From: an uncultured Lachnospiraceae bacterium
GTDB taxonomy: Bacteria > Bacillota > Clostridia > Lachnospirales > Lachnospiraceae
Length of the DNA: 64,000 nucleotides
Direction: 5' to 3'
Assembly (NCBI GenBank): GCA_934339365.1
Contig: CAKRHW010000001.1
Span: forward strand, 62,001 to 126,000
Made by a program: the position numbers and the translations under genes
Part shown: one piece after another, positions 42,743 to 53,285 of the stretch
Numbering within the stretch: position 1 is the stretch's first letter
Layout of the letters: each line of letters begins with the position of its first letter
The notes under the pieces: generated by a model
What the model was told of the DNA's origin: nothing
The model's database searches: none
The model's input: only the letters and a program-made list of their open reading frames with translations

Positions 42743-45700
42743 TTATTTAGTAACCTTTGCTGATGAGAAAGAACTGTATACTTTCTTTCCAGCAATCGTC
42801 TTATATGCTCTTACTTTTACAACTTTCTTTGTTCCTGCTTTTGCTCCTGTAATTGTACAAGATGTATTCTTTGCTGTTTTAACAGTCACTGCTTTCTTAA
42901 AGCTGTTTTTCTTTGCTGTTGAAACAAATACCTCATAACCTGCAGCTGTACTGTTTTTCTTCCAGTTTACTTTTACAGCACCATTTGCTAATTTTGCTTT
43001 TACCTTTGCAACGCTTGTTAATTTTGTTGTCGCTTTCACAATCTTAGAAGCATTTCCAACGGTTGTTTTACCATCCTTTGTAGAAACTGCTTCTACCTTA
43101 TAACGATAGGTTGTTGCTGCCTTCTTCTTACTATCTGTATAGCCTGCTGTCTTAACAGTCTTAACTAATACATATTTTTTCTTCTTCGCATCAAAACGAT
43201 ATACACGATATGCGTCTGCACCCGTTACTTTCTTCCATGTAAGTTTTACTGCTTTCGAAGTTGTAGAAGCTTTGAGTCCATTTACCTGTGCCAGTTTTGT
43301 TTCATTCTGTTCCGGTTTCTGAACTGGTGTTGTCGTCTGCTGGTTATCCTTCTCATTGATTGAAAGTAAATATGAAATAGCTGCTGCTGTATCATTTTCT
43401 GTTTCTGCAATATCTGCTCTGATAAATACCTTTCCGGCTTTCTTAATCTGAACCTTACCTGTCTTTGCATCTACCGTTGCAATACTGTTATCACTTGATG
43501 AATATGTGACTTCACGATTTTCTGTCTTTGAAGATACCTTTAATTCATTTGTAAAATCAGCATCTCCAACTGTTTTTTCAACGATAAAGTCTTTAAATGT
43601 AACTCCTGTGCGACTCTTTTCTATCTGAGCCTGATCTGTAACTGCATATCCATTCTTAACAGTTAATTTTGAAGTATCTACCTTACCAAACTGAATATCG
43701 TCAAATACAATCGTTGATGATAAATCTGTATTCTTATCTACACTATTACACCAGATTGCAAAATTCGTAATATTAGAAGGATCTACTTTTCCACCATTCT
43801 TTCCTTTCATCTGATCAAATGGAATTGTAATATATTTTGCTTCTTTTGTTTTCACAAAGTCATTTAAGAACACTTCAAAATCTTCTCCGTTAGAAACTAA
43901 CTGGATTACTAATTTCTGTCCCTGTCCATCTGGTTTTACCCATAATGAAAGTGCATTGTATTTACTATAATCACTCTTTGGAAGTGACATCTTTCTACCT
44001 GTCCAGACTTCTGATGTGGTATTCTTAAGCGTATAATTAAATGCTCCACCAAAGCTTCCATGTGCTTTATTTTCAGAATCTAATGTAAAGTTAGAAGAAC
44101 AGTTTGCTGCTGAATTCTCTGTAAAGGTTCCGTTTAGATAATCATTATCTCCGTAGTACAACTCAAAATTATCGATTGTATTTTCCGGAAGTGTCTGTTT
44201 ATCCTGTCCAAAGCTTACAAAGGTAGCACTTGATAATGTTTTTCCATCTGCCTTTAACTCAATGACACCAATATCTGTTTTACCAAGAGCATCTAAAATA
44301 TCAGCACTTACTTTTGCTTCATATTCACCTGTCTTAGAAGCAGTTGCATCAATTATCTGTTGTTTATTACCATTCGTTAATACAAATTGCACTGTCTTTG
44401 CATTTTCAACATTTGCCTTTAATACCTTGTCAGCCTTTACAACTGATTTTGAGAACACATTTGTAAGATATCCCTTTGCTTCTTCTTTATGTGTGTTGGT
44501 AACTTCTTTATTGATTGCTCCATCTTTTCCATAGAAATTCGTACCATCTGCAAAAATAGAAGAATCTTCATTATAGAAATCAATAAATTCATTAATCAGT
44601 TCCTGACCCTTTGTATCATTATATTTGTAAGGAATATAGAAGTTTGTATCACTAAAGTTTGCCCATAATAAGAAATATGGCATTCCTGTTTCTTTTGCAA
44701 CATCATTTACCTTACTGTACCATTCCTGATCTTTGATCGGATTATTTTTTACTAAAATACCTTCATTATCTGATCCATCTTGTTTCATAACTCTGACACC
44801 GGTCTCAGAGATTGCGGCAACTTTTCCTTTTTCATCTGCAATCTTCTTAATTACTTCACATGAAGTCTTCAAATTCTTAAGGAATTCATCTGAGTATGTT
44901 GCAGGATATGAATTATAATCATCATAATAGTCAAATGCAAGAATATCTACATAATCATCACCAGGATATCTGTCTAAATACTTTGTCTCTGATGTAACAG
45001 GACCATTTGGAGAATATACATAAATCAGGTTATGAACACCCTTTGTATTCGTCAGATAATCTTCCATGTAACGATACATTGATTTGTATGTTTCTTTATC
45101 TGTTGTTGCAGATCCCCACCAGAACCATCCACCATCATTTTCATGGAATGGTCTGAATAAGACAGGAATATCATCACCTAATCCCTTTGCATAATCTGCA
45201 ATTACATCTAAGTAAGCAGTAAACTGTTTATTGTATTTTCCGCCCGGAAGTACTTCCTGTGCACAGTTATTTGATAAATCCTTTGATTCTGAAAAATCAC
45301 ATTCTGAAAAATCATATGGTCTGTCAGGATTATTTGTCTCTTTGATTTTTGCATTGCTCATATTTGGCATATGGGTAGATAATGTCAGAATTCCACCTTC
45401 TGCTGCCGCTTCTTTTCCAATCTCAACACATTTTTTAATTGCGGTATCAACATCTGTTTCACCAATTTCTTTTCCTGTTAAAGCTAAGGAATCAATACCT
45501 ACAAGACCACTGATACTTCCTGTCACATCCTTTGAATCAGAATACACACCGCTTCTTGCTGTTACGTGCTTATGTGTATCATTCTGATGTCCGAATAATA
45601 CCTGATCTGATGCATCTAATCCCATCAGATAAGAATATAAAGCTTTCGTAGCACTACTTGCTTTTGTATCTGACAATGAAACAGTAGACTTCATATTATC

Positions 45701-47353
45701 AATTGCTGCCTGTGAAGCTGTCTTTGGAGTTGCTGTAATATCTACAAAATCTGCAGCTGCATTATACTGTGACAATGTCACAGTATCAATATATACATCT
45801 CCCTTAAATTCTGTACTAACACCAACCGTACCAATGGTAAGATCAGTGATCTTTTCTTTATTCGGAGAGAATTTTACCTTAATCGTTGCTTTCTTAAGTC
45901 CGTTTCCTAAATCAGTTGTCTCTGCCGTTCCTTCTTTATTAATGATTTCCGTTCCTGTTTCATCATTTTTTGCAAATACTTTTGTCTTAAAAGCACCATC
46001 TAACTCTTCCGGATAAATCAAATCATAGCTTAAGATATTATAAGCAGAAACATCTAATCCTTCCTTAAACGACTTCTTTACTTTAGCTTCGCTCCAGGTA
46101 TATCCGCCACATCCTGTATAATCTAATCCAAGCTTTAAAGCATTGCTTCCATTCACTTTATCAACTGAAATTGCAACATTATTTGGATACTGCCATCCGT
46201 CTTCATTTTCCCATCCTGCTTTTGTTCCAACAAGATCTGTTTCAAAATCTGCAACGGTTGTAGGATCTTTTTCCGGAAGTTCCTCTGACGCAGTTACCAC
46301 ATCACTTAATACCAGATCAGATATCTCAACTGTTCCCTTAGCATCTACACCTACTAACTGAAAAATTGCTTCATGAATATCTCCACCTGTAATATCAGAA
46401 AACTTATCTTCAAAATCTGCTACATACTTTCCGTCCTTCTCTGAAAAAGCAGCCTTATCCAAATATGGGAAACTGCCACCCTGGGTCCATGTCCAGTCGT
46501 CACCTGTCTTCACAACTGCCTGTAACTTCAAATAAGATCCTTCCTTGTCTAAAGAATCATATAATGCCTTATCAATTGTAACTTTTCCTCTGGCAACCAG
46601 ATTAGAACCAACTGTGACTCCTGTCATATCTGTGTCATATGTAAGCATTAACTTCTTGTCTTCATCCCAACAGTTATCATCGGTATAGCCTGTGAAATCA
46701 ATCTTCTCTGTTAGTGTCTTATCTCCTGTATAAACAACATTTTCAGTCGTTGCTTCTTTTACAACCGGTGTTAAAGTTACATTACCAATTGATAATGCAC
46801 CATGGAATCCCTGTGCGACAATTCGGAAATAAATTCCCTTTAATTCTCCCGCATCTTTATCCGAAAATGGGATTGTAATCTTTGCCTTATATTTCTTACC
46901 ATCCTTCGTAAAATCTCCCTGTGTTAAATATGGGATTGTCTGGCTGTCTGTCCAGGTCCAGTCTGCTCCTAATTTTACAACTCCCTGTAACTTAATATGA
47001 TCTGATTCTTCTGCTGCTTCGTCATCCTTTTCTCCTAATGACTGAAATCCTGCTTCATCAATCGATACTTCTGCCGTCATTGTAAAATTCTCTGTCGTAG
47101 TCTTACTGGAAATCTTTTCATCATAAGTTTTAATCATGTCATCATCGCCCCAGTCTTCTGTGGCAATGTTTAATTTATCAAATGTTATCTTCTCTGCACT
47201 CTCATAAATATTCTGTACATCTTTCGTCTCAGATGCTTCAGCTGCAAGTGCTTTGACATAAGCTGTGCTATATGGCACAAACACATTAGAAAATGTTAAC
47301 GCTGCAGTCATTGTTGCTACAGCAATCTTTTTAGGTATAAATTGTCTCTTCAT
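42743..47353 (-). CDS. Secreted multidomain GH26 beta-mannanase
   Basis: About 1536 residues from ATG 47353 (GGAGG 5 nt upstream; ATG 47365 precedes that site). Counted from ATG 47365: signal peptide to about 42; two homologous beta-sandwich modules at 58-200 and 215-355 (each with a GADWTWT/GDDWTWT motif); a CBM23-like module 365-535; GH26 catalytic domain 560-945 with acid/base Glu742 in FRPFHENDGGWFWWG and nucleophile Glu854 in AISETGVR; another CBM-like module about 1030-1220; a BIG2-type Ig domain; two fibronectin III repeats to the end. The layout recalls Roseburia CBM27-GH26-CBM23 mannanases. Substrate: galacto- or glucomannan. No LPXTG or dockerin. Confidence 0.93.
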   Translation of the reverse strand: MKRQFIPKKIAVATMTAALTFSNVFVPYSTAYVKALAAEASETKDVQNIYESAEKITFDKLNIATEDWGDDDMIKTYDEKISSKTTTENFTMTAEVSIDEAGFQSLGEKDDEAAEESDHIKLQGVVKLGADWTWTDSQTIPYLTQGDFTKDGKKYKAKITIPFSDKDAGELKGIYFRIVAQGFHGALSIGNVTLTPVVKEATTENVVYTGDKTLTEKIDFTGYTDDNCWDEDKKLMLTYDTDMTGVTVGSNLVARGKVTIDKALYDSLDKEGSYLKLQAVVKTGDDWTWTQGGSFPYLDKAAFSEKDGKYVADFEDKFSDITGGDIHEAIFQLVGVDAKGTVEISDLVLSDVVTASEELPEKDPTTVADFETDLVGTKAGWENEDGWQYPNNVAISVDKVNGSNALKLGLDYTGCGGYTWSEAKVKKSFKEGLDVSAYNILSYDLIYPEELDGAFKTKVFAKNDETGTEIINKEGTAETTDLGNGLKKATIKVKFSPNKEKITDLTIGTVGVSTEFKGDVYIDTVTLSQYNAAADFVDITATPKTASQAAIDNMKSTVSLSDTKASSATKALYSYLMGLDASDQVLFGHQNDTHKHVTARSGVYSDSKDVTGSISGLVGIDSLALTGKEIGETDVDTAIKKCVEIGKEAAAEGGILTLSTHMPNMSNAKIKETNNPDRPYDFSECDFSESKDLSNNCAQEVLPGGKYNKQFTAYLDVIADYAKGLGDDIPVLFRPFHENDGGWFWWGSATTDKETYKSMYRYMEDYLTNTKGVHNLIYVYSPNGPVTSETKYLDRYPGDDYVDILAFDYYDDYNSYPATYSDEFLKNLKTSCEVIKKIADEKGKVAAISETGVRVMKQDGSDNEGILVKNNPIKDQEWYSKVNDVAKETGMPYFLLWANFSDTNFYIPYKYNDTKGQELINEFIDFYNEDSSIFADGTNFYGKDGAINKEVTNTHKEEAKGYLTNVFSKSVVKADKVLKANVENAKTVQFVLTNGNKQQIIDATASKTGEYEAKVSADILDALGKTDIGVIELKADGKTLSSATFVSFGQDKQTLPENTIDNFELYYGDNDYLNGTFTENSAANCSSNFTLDSENKAHGSFGGAFNYTLKNTTSEVWTGRKMSLPKSDYSKYNALSLWVKPDGQGQKLVIQLVSNGEDFEVFLNDFVKTKEAKYITIPFDQMKGKNGGKVDPSNITNFAIWCNSVDKNTDLSSTIVFDDIQFGKVDTSKLTVKNGYAVTDQAQIEKSRTGVTFKDFIVEKTVGDADFTNELKVSSKTENREVTYSSSDNSIATVDAKTGKVQIKKAGKVFIRADIAETENDTAAAISYLLSINEKDNQQTTTPVQKPEQNETKLAQVNGLKASTTSKAVKLTWKKVTGADAYRVYRFDAKKKKYVLVKTVKTAGYTDSKKKAATTYRYKVEAVSTKDGKTTVGNASKIVKATTKLTSVAKVKAKLANGAVKVNWKKNSTAAGYEVFVSTAKKNSFKKAVTVKTAKNTSCTITGAKAGTKKVVKVRAYKTIAGKKVYSSFSSAKVTK

Positions 47354-47464
47354 CGTTACCTCCATTGTAAATAAATGATATAATTTATTACATCTTTTCT
47401 TTTTTTATTATTTTATAACGGCAACATCTTTTTTTCAACCGAATTTAATTTGAATATTTAATAA

Positions 47465-47513
47465 GATTTAAGTAATTTTTAAGTATGGAATTTGTTGATT
47501 TTTTACTTAAATC
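47465..47513. promoter_or_regulatory. Inverted repeat upstream of the GH26 gene
   Basis: Perfect 11-bp arms GATTTAAGTAA (47465-47475) and TTACTTAAATC (47503-47513) with 27 nt between. It lies 110-160 bp before the mannanase start in the interval after the PHP gene terminator; an operator role is inferred. Confidence 0.4.
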
Positions 47514-47530
47514 ATTTGTGTTTTAAGCAA

Positions 47531-47583
47531 AACAAAAAAAGGCCATCTTTCATTGAGCTAAATCAATAAAAAACAGCCTTTTT
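47531..47583 (-). terminator. Terminator after the PHP gene
   Basis: Minus-strand AAAAAGGC / GCCTTTTT arms with an inner ATTGA/TCAAT pairing, beginning about 15 nt past the stop at 47599. Moderate stem. Confidence 0.55.
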
Positions 47584-47598
47584 ATTTTGGTAAAACGT

Positions 47599-48447
47599 CT
47601 ATGATAAAATATTCGGAATTGCTTTCAGCAAATCCTTTGAAATTCTCATATTACCGGTTCCGATACCTAAATCTAAATCTGGTTTATTGCTTCCATGATA
47701 ATCTGTTCCACCTGTTACGAATAAATGGTATCTTCTTGCTAACTGAAGATAATAAGCTTCATCTACTTTGGAATTTCTAGAGTAAATAGCCTCTATGCCA
47801 TCTGCTCCCTGTCTGACTAAATATTCTACTAACTCTGCATTTGTCATTGTATCATAATGATAAAGTACAGGATGAGCAATAACAGCTTTTCCGCCGGCTT
47901 CATGAATGATAGAAATCGCATCTTCTACTGTTACCATCTTTCGTGGAACATAAAGTGGACATCCCTTATTTAATAAAGTATCAAATGCCTGCTGGAAAGA
48001 ATCTACATATCCTTTTTCTAACAGATATCTTGCAAAATGCATTCTTGTAATGGAAGTACCTTCATGTTCCTTTAAAAAAGCATCTGCATGAATTGCATAG
48101 CCCATTTCATTCATCCGGTTCATGATTGTAAGATTCCTTCTATGCCTTTCTTGTTGTAAAAACTCTGTATGTTTGCATAACACCTGGCTTTTATAATCGA
48201 TTCCATAACCTAAAATATGAATATCGCTTCCTAAAAACTGTGCCGATATCTCAATTCCAGGAATCACCTTTACTTCATATTGTTTTGCTGCCTCAATGGC
48301 ACGATCAATTCCGGCAACTAAATCGTGATCCGTTAATGCAAATGCGTACAGCTTTTTTTCCTCTGCATAAGCAACTAATTCTTCTGGTGTCATCGTTCCA
48401 TCTGAGATATTCGAATGCACATGCATATCTATATATTCTCTTTCCAT
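47599..48447 (-). CDS. PHP domain phosphoesterase (RNase AM/YciV-like)
   Basis: A 282-residue metal-dependent hydrolase. PHP motifs: MHVHSNISDG (residues 8-17), ALTDHDLVAGI, VIPGIEIS, AVIAHPVLY and VTGGTDYHGSNKPD, giving the expected His/Asp metal ligands. Family knowledge: YciV/TrpH-type enzymes act on nucleotide 3',5'-bisphosphates or short RNA 5' ends. The gene starts 18 nt after the GH51-like gene and is probably co-transcribed with it. Confidence 0.9.
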   Translation of the reverse strand: MEREYIDMHVHSNISDGTMTPEELVAYAEEKKLYAFALTDHDLVAGIDRAIEAAKQYEVKVIPGIEISAQFLGSDIHILGYGIDYKSQVLCKHTEFLQQERHRRNLTIMNRMNEMGYAIHADAFLKEHEGTSITRMHFARYLLEKGYVDSFQQAFDTLLNKGCPLYVPRKMVTVEDAISIIHEAGGKAVIAHPVLYHYDTMTNAELVEYLVRQGADGIEAIYSRNSKVDEAYYLQLARRYHLFVTGGTDYHGSNKPDLDLGIGTGNMRISKDLLKAIPNILS

Positions 48448-48465
48448 TTTTTTCCTTTCTGAATT

Positions 48466-50385
48466 CTATTTTCCGTACTTAATCCGGAAAAACGAAATCG
48501 AATGTGCCTTAAATTTATATTTTAATTTATTATCAATAAACTGAACAAAATGTGCCTTTGGAATCACAACATCTGGATGGTCAATCGTATTTTCAAGCTG
48601 AATATCTTCTACATCCATATCCACTAACAACACACTTGGATCAATTCTTTTATCTGCTTCGATATAAATATCTACATCAAAATCTTCTGATGCAACATTT
48701 ACCGCCTTTAAATAAATCTCACGTTTTTTCTCGTTTATCTCCGTTGAATAATAAAGCGGTTCCACTTCCATTCCTTCAAACCTTCTCTTTTCTCCACCCT
48801 CAAGTGTTGAAACAATACTATATTCTCCCTGGAAATTACAAAACAGCTTATGTGCATAATAATTAATGCTTCTTGCAATTCTGTGATTATCATACCAGAT
48901 CAGATCCGGGGTCTGATTAATATAATCTTTGTTACAAAGCAATGGTTCATAACAGACAAATTGTATAATATCAGAATTCTTGTTAATCCCTGTCATAAAC
49001 GCAGCTTCCATTAATGCATTGCGGAATTTATTATCTCTTGATGAAAATCCACCCAGACTAAATCTGCTTCCATCCCGTTCAAACTGATCAAATCTATGAT
49101 ACTGCTGTATAAACCATTCCGCTTTCTGATGATAGCATCTGTCTATATAATCTGTTCCTTCCGGAACATCAAGTGCTGTACATTCTTTTAATTCATCCCG
49201 GTCTCCATCTCCATAAAAGGCACTGATAATCTGAATCTTCGGATAAGCTTTCTTAATCTGTGCATAAAGATAATTAAGAATTTCCATATACTTAATCTTT
49301 TTTTCTTCACAATTTATAATTAAATATTCTAACCGAAATGGTTTTATATGGCCAAGCTGAATTCTTTTTTTGCCCCATGTAACTGATTCGTCTCCCATGG
49401 CAAATTCAATCAGGTCTAATATTTCCTGTATCCAGAATTCCACTAACTGCCTGTCCACCTGTTCCTCTGCCGGAATTGTAAATACAGGGATTGGCTTTGC
49501 CCCAATATCCTGACAAAACTGAAAACGTTCAAAGACTCCGACACCAAGTGTCTGGTGATAACCCCATTTATTGACACATACCGGTCGTTCTTCGATTGGT
49601 CCGACTGTGCTTTTCCAGCTATATACCATTCCCTTCTGATATGTTTTTTCGCTTCCGCTTTTTACTAAATGCCCCACTGGAAAACGTAAAAATTTAGGCT
49701 TAAAATCAGCAATTACCTGTGCTAAATCTTCTCGCATTCCATTCTTATGTTTCTTAAATGTATGCTCAGAAAATAACGATACATGATCAAAATAGACTTT
49801 TCCTTTCCCTGATGTCACAATTACAAGTCTTCCATCACTGGCTGTTTCGTTTGCAACAAACTCTCCTTCGTACTTTTTCCATTTGTCTGTAGAAATATTC
49901 AAAAGGCTGACACAATAAGCCTTTCCTTTTTCATTCTCCACACGTACAAATACATTTTCATCAAAGGATTCTGAACGTCTGGCATAAAAAGAATAATAAT
50001 ACTTCTGTCCCTTTTTTAGAGAAAACCCTGTATTGTATCCTTCATTCAAAATTCCTGTCTGTCCACTTCCATCTACCGATGTTCCTCCTAAAGTCAATAC
50101 ACCATAATGAGGATTTATTTGATTGAATGGTTCTTTCTCTTCTATCGTAAGTGATCCGCTTCCTCCGTTGTATCCCTTTACTCTCCATGATGCAACCTGA
50201 CGTATTCCATCCTGTTCCACCATCTCGTACTCAAAGCTTCTATTACGTACCATTTCCGCATATAAGCCACCATCCACTGCATGATTGATGTCTTCAAAAG
50301 AGACTCCGTATAAGTCTCCGATAGGAAATATTTTTTCTTCCGCATCAATCTTTAAAATTCCTATCTCTCTTCTTCCCTTTTCCAT
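48466..50385 (-). CDS. GH51 alpha-L-arabinofuranosidase-like protein, apparently lacking the catalytic nucleophile
   Basis: A 639-residue cytoplasmic protein without signal peptide. N-terminal GH51 signature FPIGDLYGVSFEDINHAVDGGLYAEMVRNRSFEYE, a CBM4_9-like sandwich (about 70-200), then the barrel (KPKFLRFPVGHLVKS) and the GH51 C-terminal sandwich. In active GH51 enzymes the acid/base sits in IEIGNENWG and the nucleophile in a VGEY-type strand; here the aligned segments read LIINCEEKK and LGGFSSR just before NALMEAAFMTG, so the nucleophile Glu is replaced by Gly and the Asn before the acid/base by Cys. Such a protein may bind rather than hydrolyse arabinosides. It heads a transcript with the PHP gene. 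Confidence 0.8.
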   Translation of the reverse strand: MEKGRREIGILKIDAEEKIFPIGDLYGVSFEDINHAVDGGLYAEMVRNRSFEYEMVEQDGIRQVASWRVKGYNGGSGSLTIEEKEPFNQINPHYGVLTLGGTSVDGSGQTGILNEGYNTGFSLKKGQKYYYSFYARRSESFDENVFVRVENEKGKAYCVSLLNISTDKWKKYEGEFVANETASDGRLVIVTSGKGKVYFDHVSLFSEHTFKKHKNGMREDLAQVIADFKPKFLRFPVGHLVKSGSEKTYQKGMVYSWKSTVGPIEERPVCVNKWGYHQTLGVGVFERFQFCQDIGAKPIPVFTIPAEEQVDRQLVEFWIQEILDLIEFAMGDESVTWGKKRIQLGHIKPFRLEYLIINCEEKKIKYMEILNYLYAQIKKAYPKIQIISAFYGDGDRDELKECTALDVPEGTDYIDRCYHQKAEWFIQQYHRFDQFERDGSRFSLGGFSSRDNKFRNALMEAAFMTGINKNSDIIQFVCYEPLLCNKDYINQTPDLIWYDNHRIARSINYYAHKLFCNFQGEYSIVSTLEGGEKRRFEGMEVEPLYYSTEINEKKREIYLKAVNVASEDFDVDIYIEADKRIDPSVLLVDMDVEDIQLENTIDHPDVVIPKAHFVQFIDNKLKYKFKAHSISFFRIKYGK

Positions 50386-50389
50386 AAAA

Positions 50390-50445
50390 AACCTCCTTGG
50401 TATACGTACTTATCTATTGTACACCAAGAAGGTTTTTTTTGTACA
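50390..50445 (-). promoter_or_regulatory. GH51-like gene promoter inside an inverted repeat that includes the ribosome binding site
   Basis: Minus-strand -10 TACAAT (50421-50416) with a possible -35 TGTACA (50445-50440). Arms AACCTTCTTGGT (50434-50423) and ACCAAGGAGGTT (50401-50390) pair over 12 bp with one wobble; the second contains GGAGG of the start at 50385. GTAC occurs three times in the core. Confidence 0.55.
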
Positions 50446-50527
50446 GAAATTTTGTATTTTTTTAATTTTCTGATAATCTTTTACTATCTATAATACTATT
50501 TTAATTTTTTTATATGATATACCTAAT

Positions 50528-50569
50528 GTAAGATATGTCATACAAAAAAGTTTCAACGACCTATCTTAC
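50528..50569 (-). terminator. Hairpin over the clpB stop codon
   Basis: Arms GTAAGATA-GAC (minus strand, containing the TAA stop) and GTC-TATCTTAC with an A/T loop. No clean T run follows, so it may be a weak terminator or mRNA end protector. Confidence 0.5.
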
Positions 50570-53154
50570 GATTCTTTTACAGCAGCAACTAATCCGCCAT
50601 CTTTTACATCGATTAAAATCGTTTCTCCACACTTGACACCATCCGCCAAAATAAGCTTTGCAGCTAAAGTCTCCACATTCTTTTGTACATATCTCTTTAG
50701 TGGTCTTGCACCATAGGTTGGATTATAACCATTGTCTACAACAAACGTTTTCGCCGCATCTGTCAGTTCAATCTTCAAATCCCGATCTTCTAACCGTTTA
50801 TTTACATCCTTGATTAACAACTCGATAATTCCGCGGATATTCTCTTTTGTTAATGGCTTAAACATAATAATCTCATCTAAACGATTTAAAAATTCCGGTC
50901 TGAAATGTGCACGAAGATCCTGCATAACAAGATTTTCATTCTCTGTCTTAATTGTACCATCTTCATTAATTCCGTCTAACAGATACTGAGATCCGATATT
51001 CGATGTCATAATCAGAATTGTATTTTTAAAATCTACCGTTCTTCCCTGGGAATCTGTAATTCTTCCATCGTCTAAAACCTGTAATAAAACATTAAAGACA
51101 TCTGGATGCGCTTTTTCAATTTCATCAAACAATACAACCGAATATGGTTTTCTTCGAACTGCTTCTGTTAACTGACCGCCTTCATCATATCCGACATATC
51201 CTGGAGGTGCTCCGATTAAACGGGAAACAGAATATTTCTCCATATATTCACTCATATCAATTCGAACCATATTATTTTCATTATCAAACAGACTTTCCGC
51301 TAATGCTTTTGCAAGCTCTGTCTTACCAACACCTGTTGGTCCTAAGAACAGGAAGGAACCAATTGGCTTTGTTGGATCTTTAATTCCTGCTTTCGAACGG
51401 ATAATTGCTTCTGTTACCTTTGTTACACCATCATCCTGTCCAATGACACGTTCATGTAACTTGTCTCCAAGATGTAACGTTTTATTTCTCTCTGACTCCG
51501 TTAATTTAGCAACCGGAATTCCTGTCCATCTTGAAACAATTCTTGCTATCTCATCATCTGTAACGCTTTCATGAACCAGTGACAAATCTTTATCTTTTAC
51601 TGCAGCTTCTTCTGTTTCTAATTGTTTCTTAAGTTCTGGTAATTTTCCATATTTTAATTCCGCTGCCTTATTTAAATCATAACTTTGTTCCGCAATGGTA
51701 ATCTGATTGTTCAAAGATTCAATCTCTTCCCGGAGTTTGCTTAACTTATCCACTGAATTCTTTTCATTTTCCCATTGAATCTTTCTGGTATTAAATTCTT
51801 CCCGTAAATCAGACAATTCCTTTTGCAGATTCTCTAATCTTTCCTGACTTAACCGGTCATCTTCTTTCTTTAATGCTTTCTCTTCAATTTCCATCTGGAG
51901 AACTCGACGTCTCAATTCATCTAATTCTGTCGGCATTGAATCCATCTCTGTCTTAATCATGGCACATGCCTCATCTACTAAATCAATTGCTTTATCTGGA
52001 AGAAAACGATCCGTAATATAACGGTCTGACAATACAGCAGCTGATACCAGTGCAGAGTCTGTAATCTTAACACCATGATATACTTCGTAACGATCCTTTA
52101 ATCCCCTTAAAATAGAAATGGTATCTTCTACTGTTGGTTCATTTACCATAACAGGTTGAAATCTTCTTTCCAGCGCCGGATCCTTTTCAATATACTTTCG
52201 ATATTCATCTAAGGTTGTCGCACCGATGCAATGCAGTTCTCCTCTTGCAAGCATAGGTTTTAACATATTGCCTGCATCCATAGAACCTTCTGTCTTACCT
52301 GCACCGACAATCGTGTGAAGTTCATCAATGAAAAGAATAATCTCTCCTTCACTTTCCTTTACTTCATTCAAAACAGCTTTCAAACGCTCTTCAAATTCAC
52401 CACGATATTTTGCTCCTGCAACCAAAGCACCCATATCAAGTGCAAATATCTTCTTATTCTTTAATCCTTCCGGAACATCACCACGCACAATTCGTTGTGC
52501 CAGTCCTTCTACTGCTGCTGTTTTACCAACACCAGGTTCACCGATTAAAACAGGATTATTTTTCGTCTTACGGGAAAGAATACGAATAACATTACGAATC
52601 TCCGCATCTCGTCCAATGACAGGATCTAATTTTTGTTCCTTTGCTCTGGCAACTAAATCTACTGCATACTTCGATAAACTGTCATAAGTTGCCTCCGGGT
52701 TATCTGATGTTACTCTCTGATTTCCTCTTACCGTAGATAATGCCTGTAAAAATCTATCTCTGGTAATTCCATATTCCCGGAATATTTCCTTCATCTGAGG
52801 ATTTGGATACTTAATCATAGACAGGAATAAATGTTCTACAGATACGTATTCATCTCCCATTGCTTTTGCTTCATCCTCGGCACTAATCAGCACCTTATTT
52901 AAATCTTTTCCAATGTAGACTTCTCCACCTTGTACTTTTACCCTTTTATTCAAAGCAGTCTCGACACGATTTACAAAATGTGCAGATTGAATCTCCATCT
53001 TCTCAATGAGTTTCAAAATCAGACTATCCTCGTCTGTCAGCAAGGCATAAAGTAAATGTTCCTGCTCAATCTCCTGATTGCCATATTCGTATGCCAACTT
53101 CTCACACTTTTGAATCGCTTCTACCGACTTCTGTGTAAACTTACTGATATTCAT
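50566..53154 (-). CDS. clpB: ATP-dependent chaperone ClpB
   Basis: Hexameric disaggregase working with DnaK. 862 residues from ATG 53154 (GGAGG 8 nt upstream; ATG 53169 is rejected). N-domain 1-140 ([21 protein letters not shown]), AAA1 with GEPGVGKTA, the coiled middle domain at about 400-520 ([23 protein letters not shown]), AAA2 with [16 protein letters not shown] and arginine finger region [15 protein letters not shown]. All motifs are intact. The promoter has no recognisable CIRCE or CtsR box, unlike many Firmicute clpB genes. Confidence 0.97.
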   Translation of the reverse strand: MNISKFTQKSVEAIQKCEKLAYEYGNQEIEQEHLLYALLTDEDSLILKLIEKMEIQSAHFVNRVETALNKRVKVQGGEVYIGKDLNKVLISAEDEAKAMGDEYVSVEHLFLSMIKYPNPQMKEIFREYGITRDRFLQALSTVRGNQRVTSDNPEATYDSLSKYAVDLVARAKEQKLDPVIGRDAEIRNVIRILSRKTKNNPVLIGEPGVGKTAAVEGLAQRIVRGDVPEGLKNKKIFALDMGALVAGAKYRGEFEERLKAVLNEVKESEGEIILFIDELHTIVGAGKTEGSMDAGNMLKPMLARGELHCIGATTLDEYRKYIEKDPALERRFQPVMVNEPTVEDTISILRGLKDRYEVYHGVKITDSALVSAAVLSDRYITDRFLPDKAIDLVDEACAMIKTEMDSMPTELDELRRRVLQMEIEEKALKKEDDRLSQERLENLQKELSDLREEFNTRKIQWENEKNSVDKLSKLREEIESLNNQITIAEQSYDLNKAAELKYGKLPELKKQLETEEAAVKDKDLSLVHESVTDDEIARIVSRWTGIPVAKLTESERNKTLHLGDKLHERVIGQDDGVTKVTEAIIRSKAGIKDPTKPIGSFLFLGPTGVGKTELAKALAESLFDNENNMVRIDMSEYMEKYSVSRLIGAPPGYVGYDEGGQLTEAVRRKPYSVVLFDEIEKAHPDVFNVLLQVLDDGRITDSQGRTVDFKNTILIMTSNIGSQYLLDGINEDGTIKTENENLVMQDLRAHFRPEFLNRLDEIIMFKPLTKENIRGIIELLIKDVNKRLEDRDLKIELTDAAKTFVVDNGYNPTYGARPLKRYVQKNVETLAAKLILADGVKCGETILIDVKDGGLVAAVKES

Positions 53155-53217
53155 AGGCTCATCCTCCAATCATTTCAAATCTTAAAACAGAATTTGTTTT
53201 TCATCTGTTCTATAACT

Positions 53218-53245
53218 ACTATAACACGCTTTTTTAATATGTCAA
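53218..53245 (-). promoter_or_regulatory. clpB promoter
   Basis: Minus-strand -35 TTGACA (53245-53240), 16 bp, extended -10 TGTTATAGT (hexamer 53223-53218). Looks like an ordinary sigma-A promoter. Confidence 0.7.
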
Positions 53246-53285
53246 CACTTTTTTTCTAAAAAATTATAAAAATTTTTTTATGTAA

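Noticed and set aside
45231..45587. 118-residue plus-strand frame opposite the GH26 catalytic domain
   Set aside because: Antisense shadow of a confidently assigned enzyme with no start signals.
53155..53285. CIRCE or CtsR heat-shock operator upstream of clpB
   Set aside because: Neither the TTAGCACTC inverted repeat nor the AGGTCAAA tandem pattern is present; only a normal sigma-A promoter is seen.
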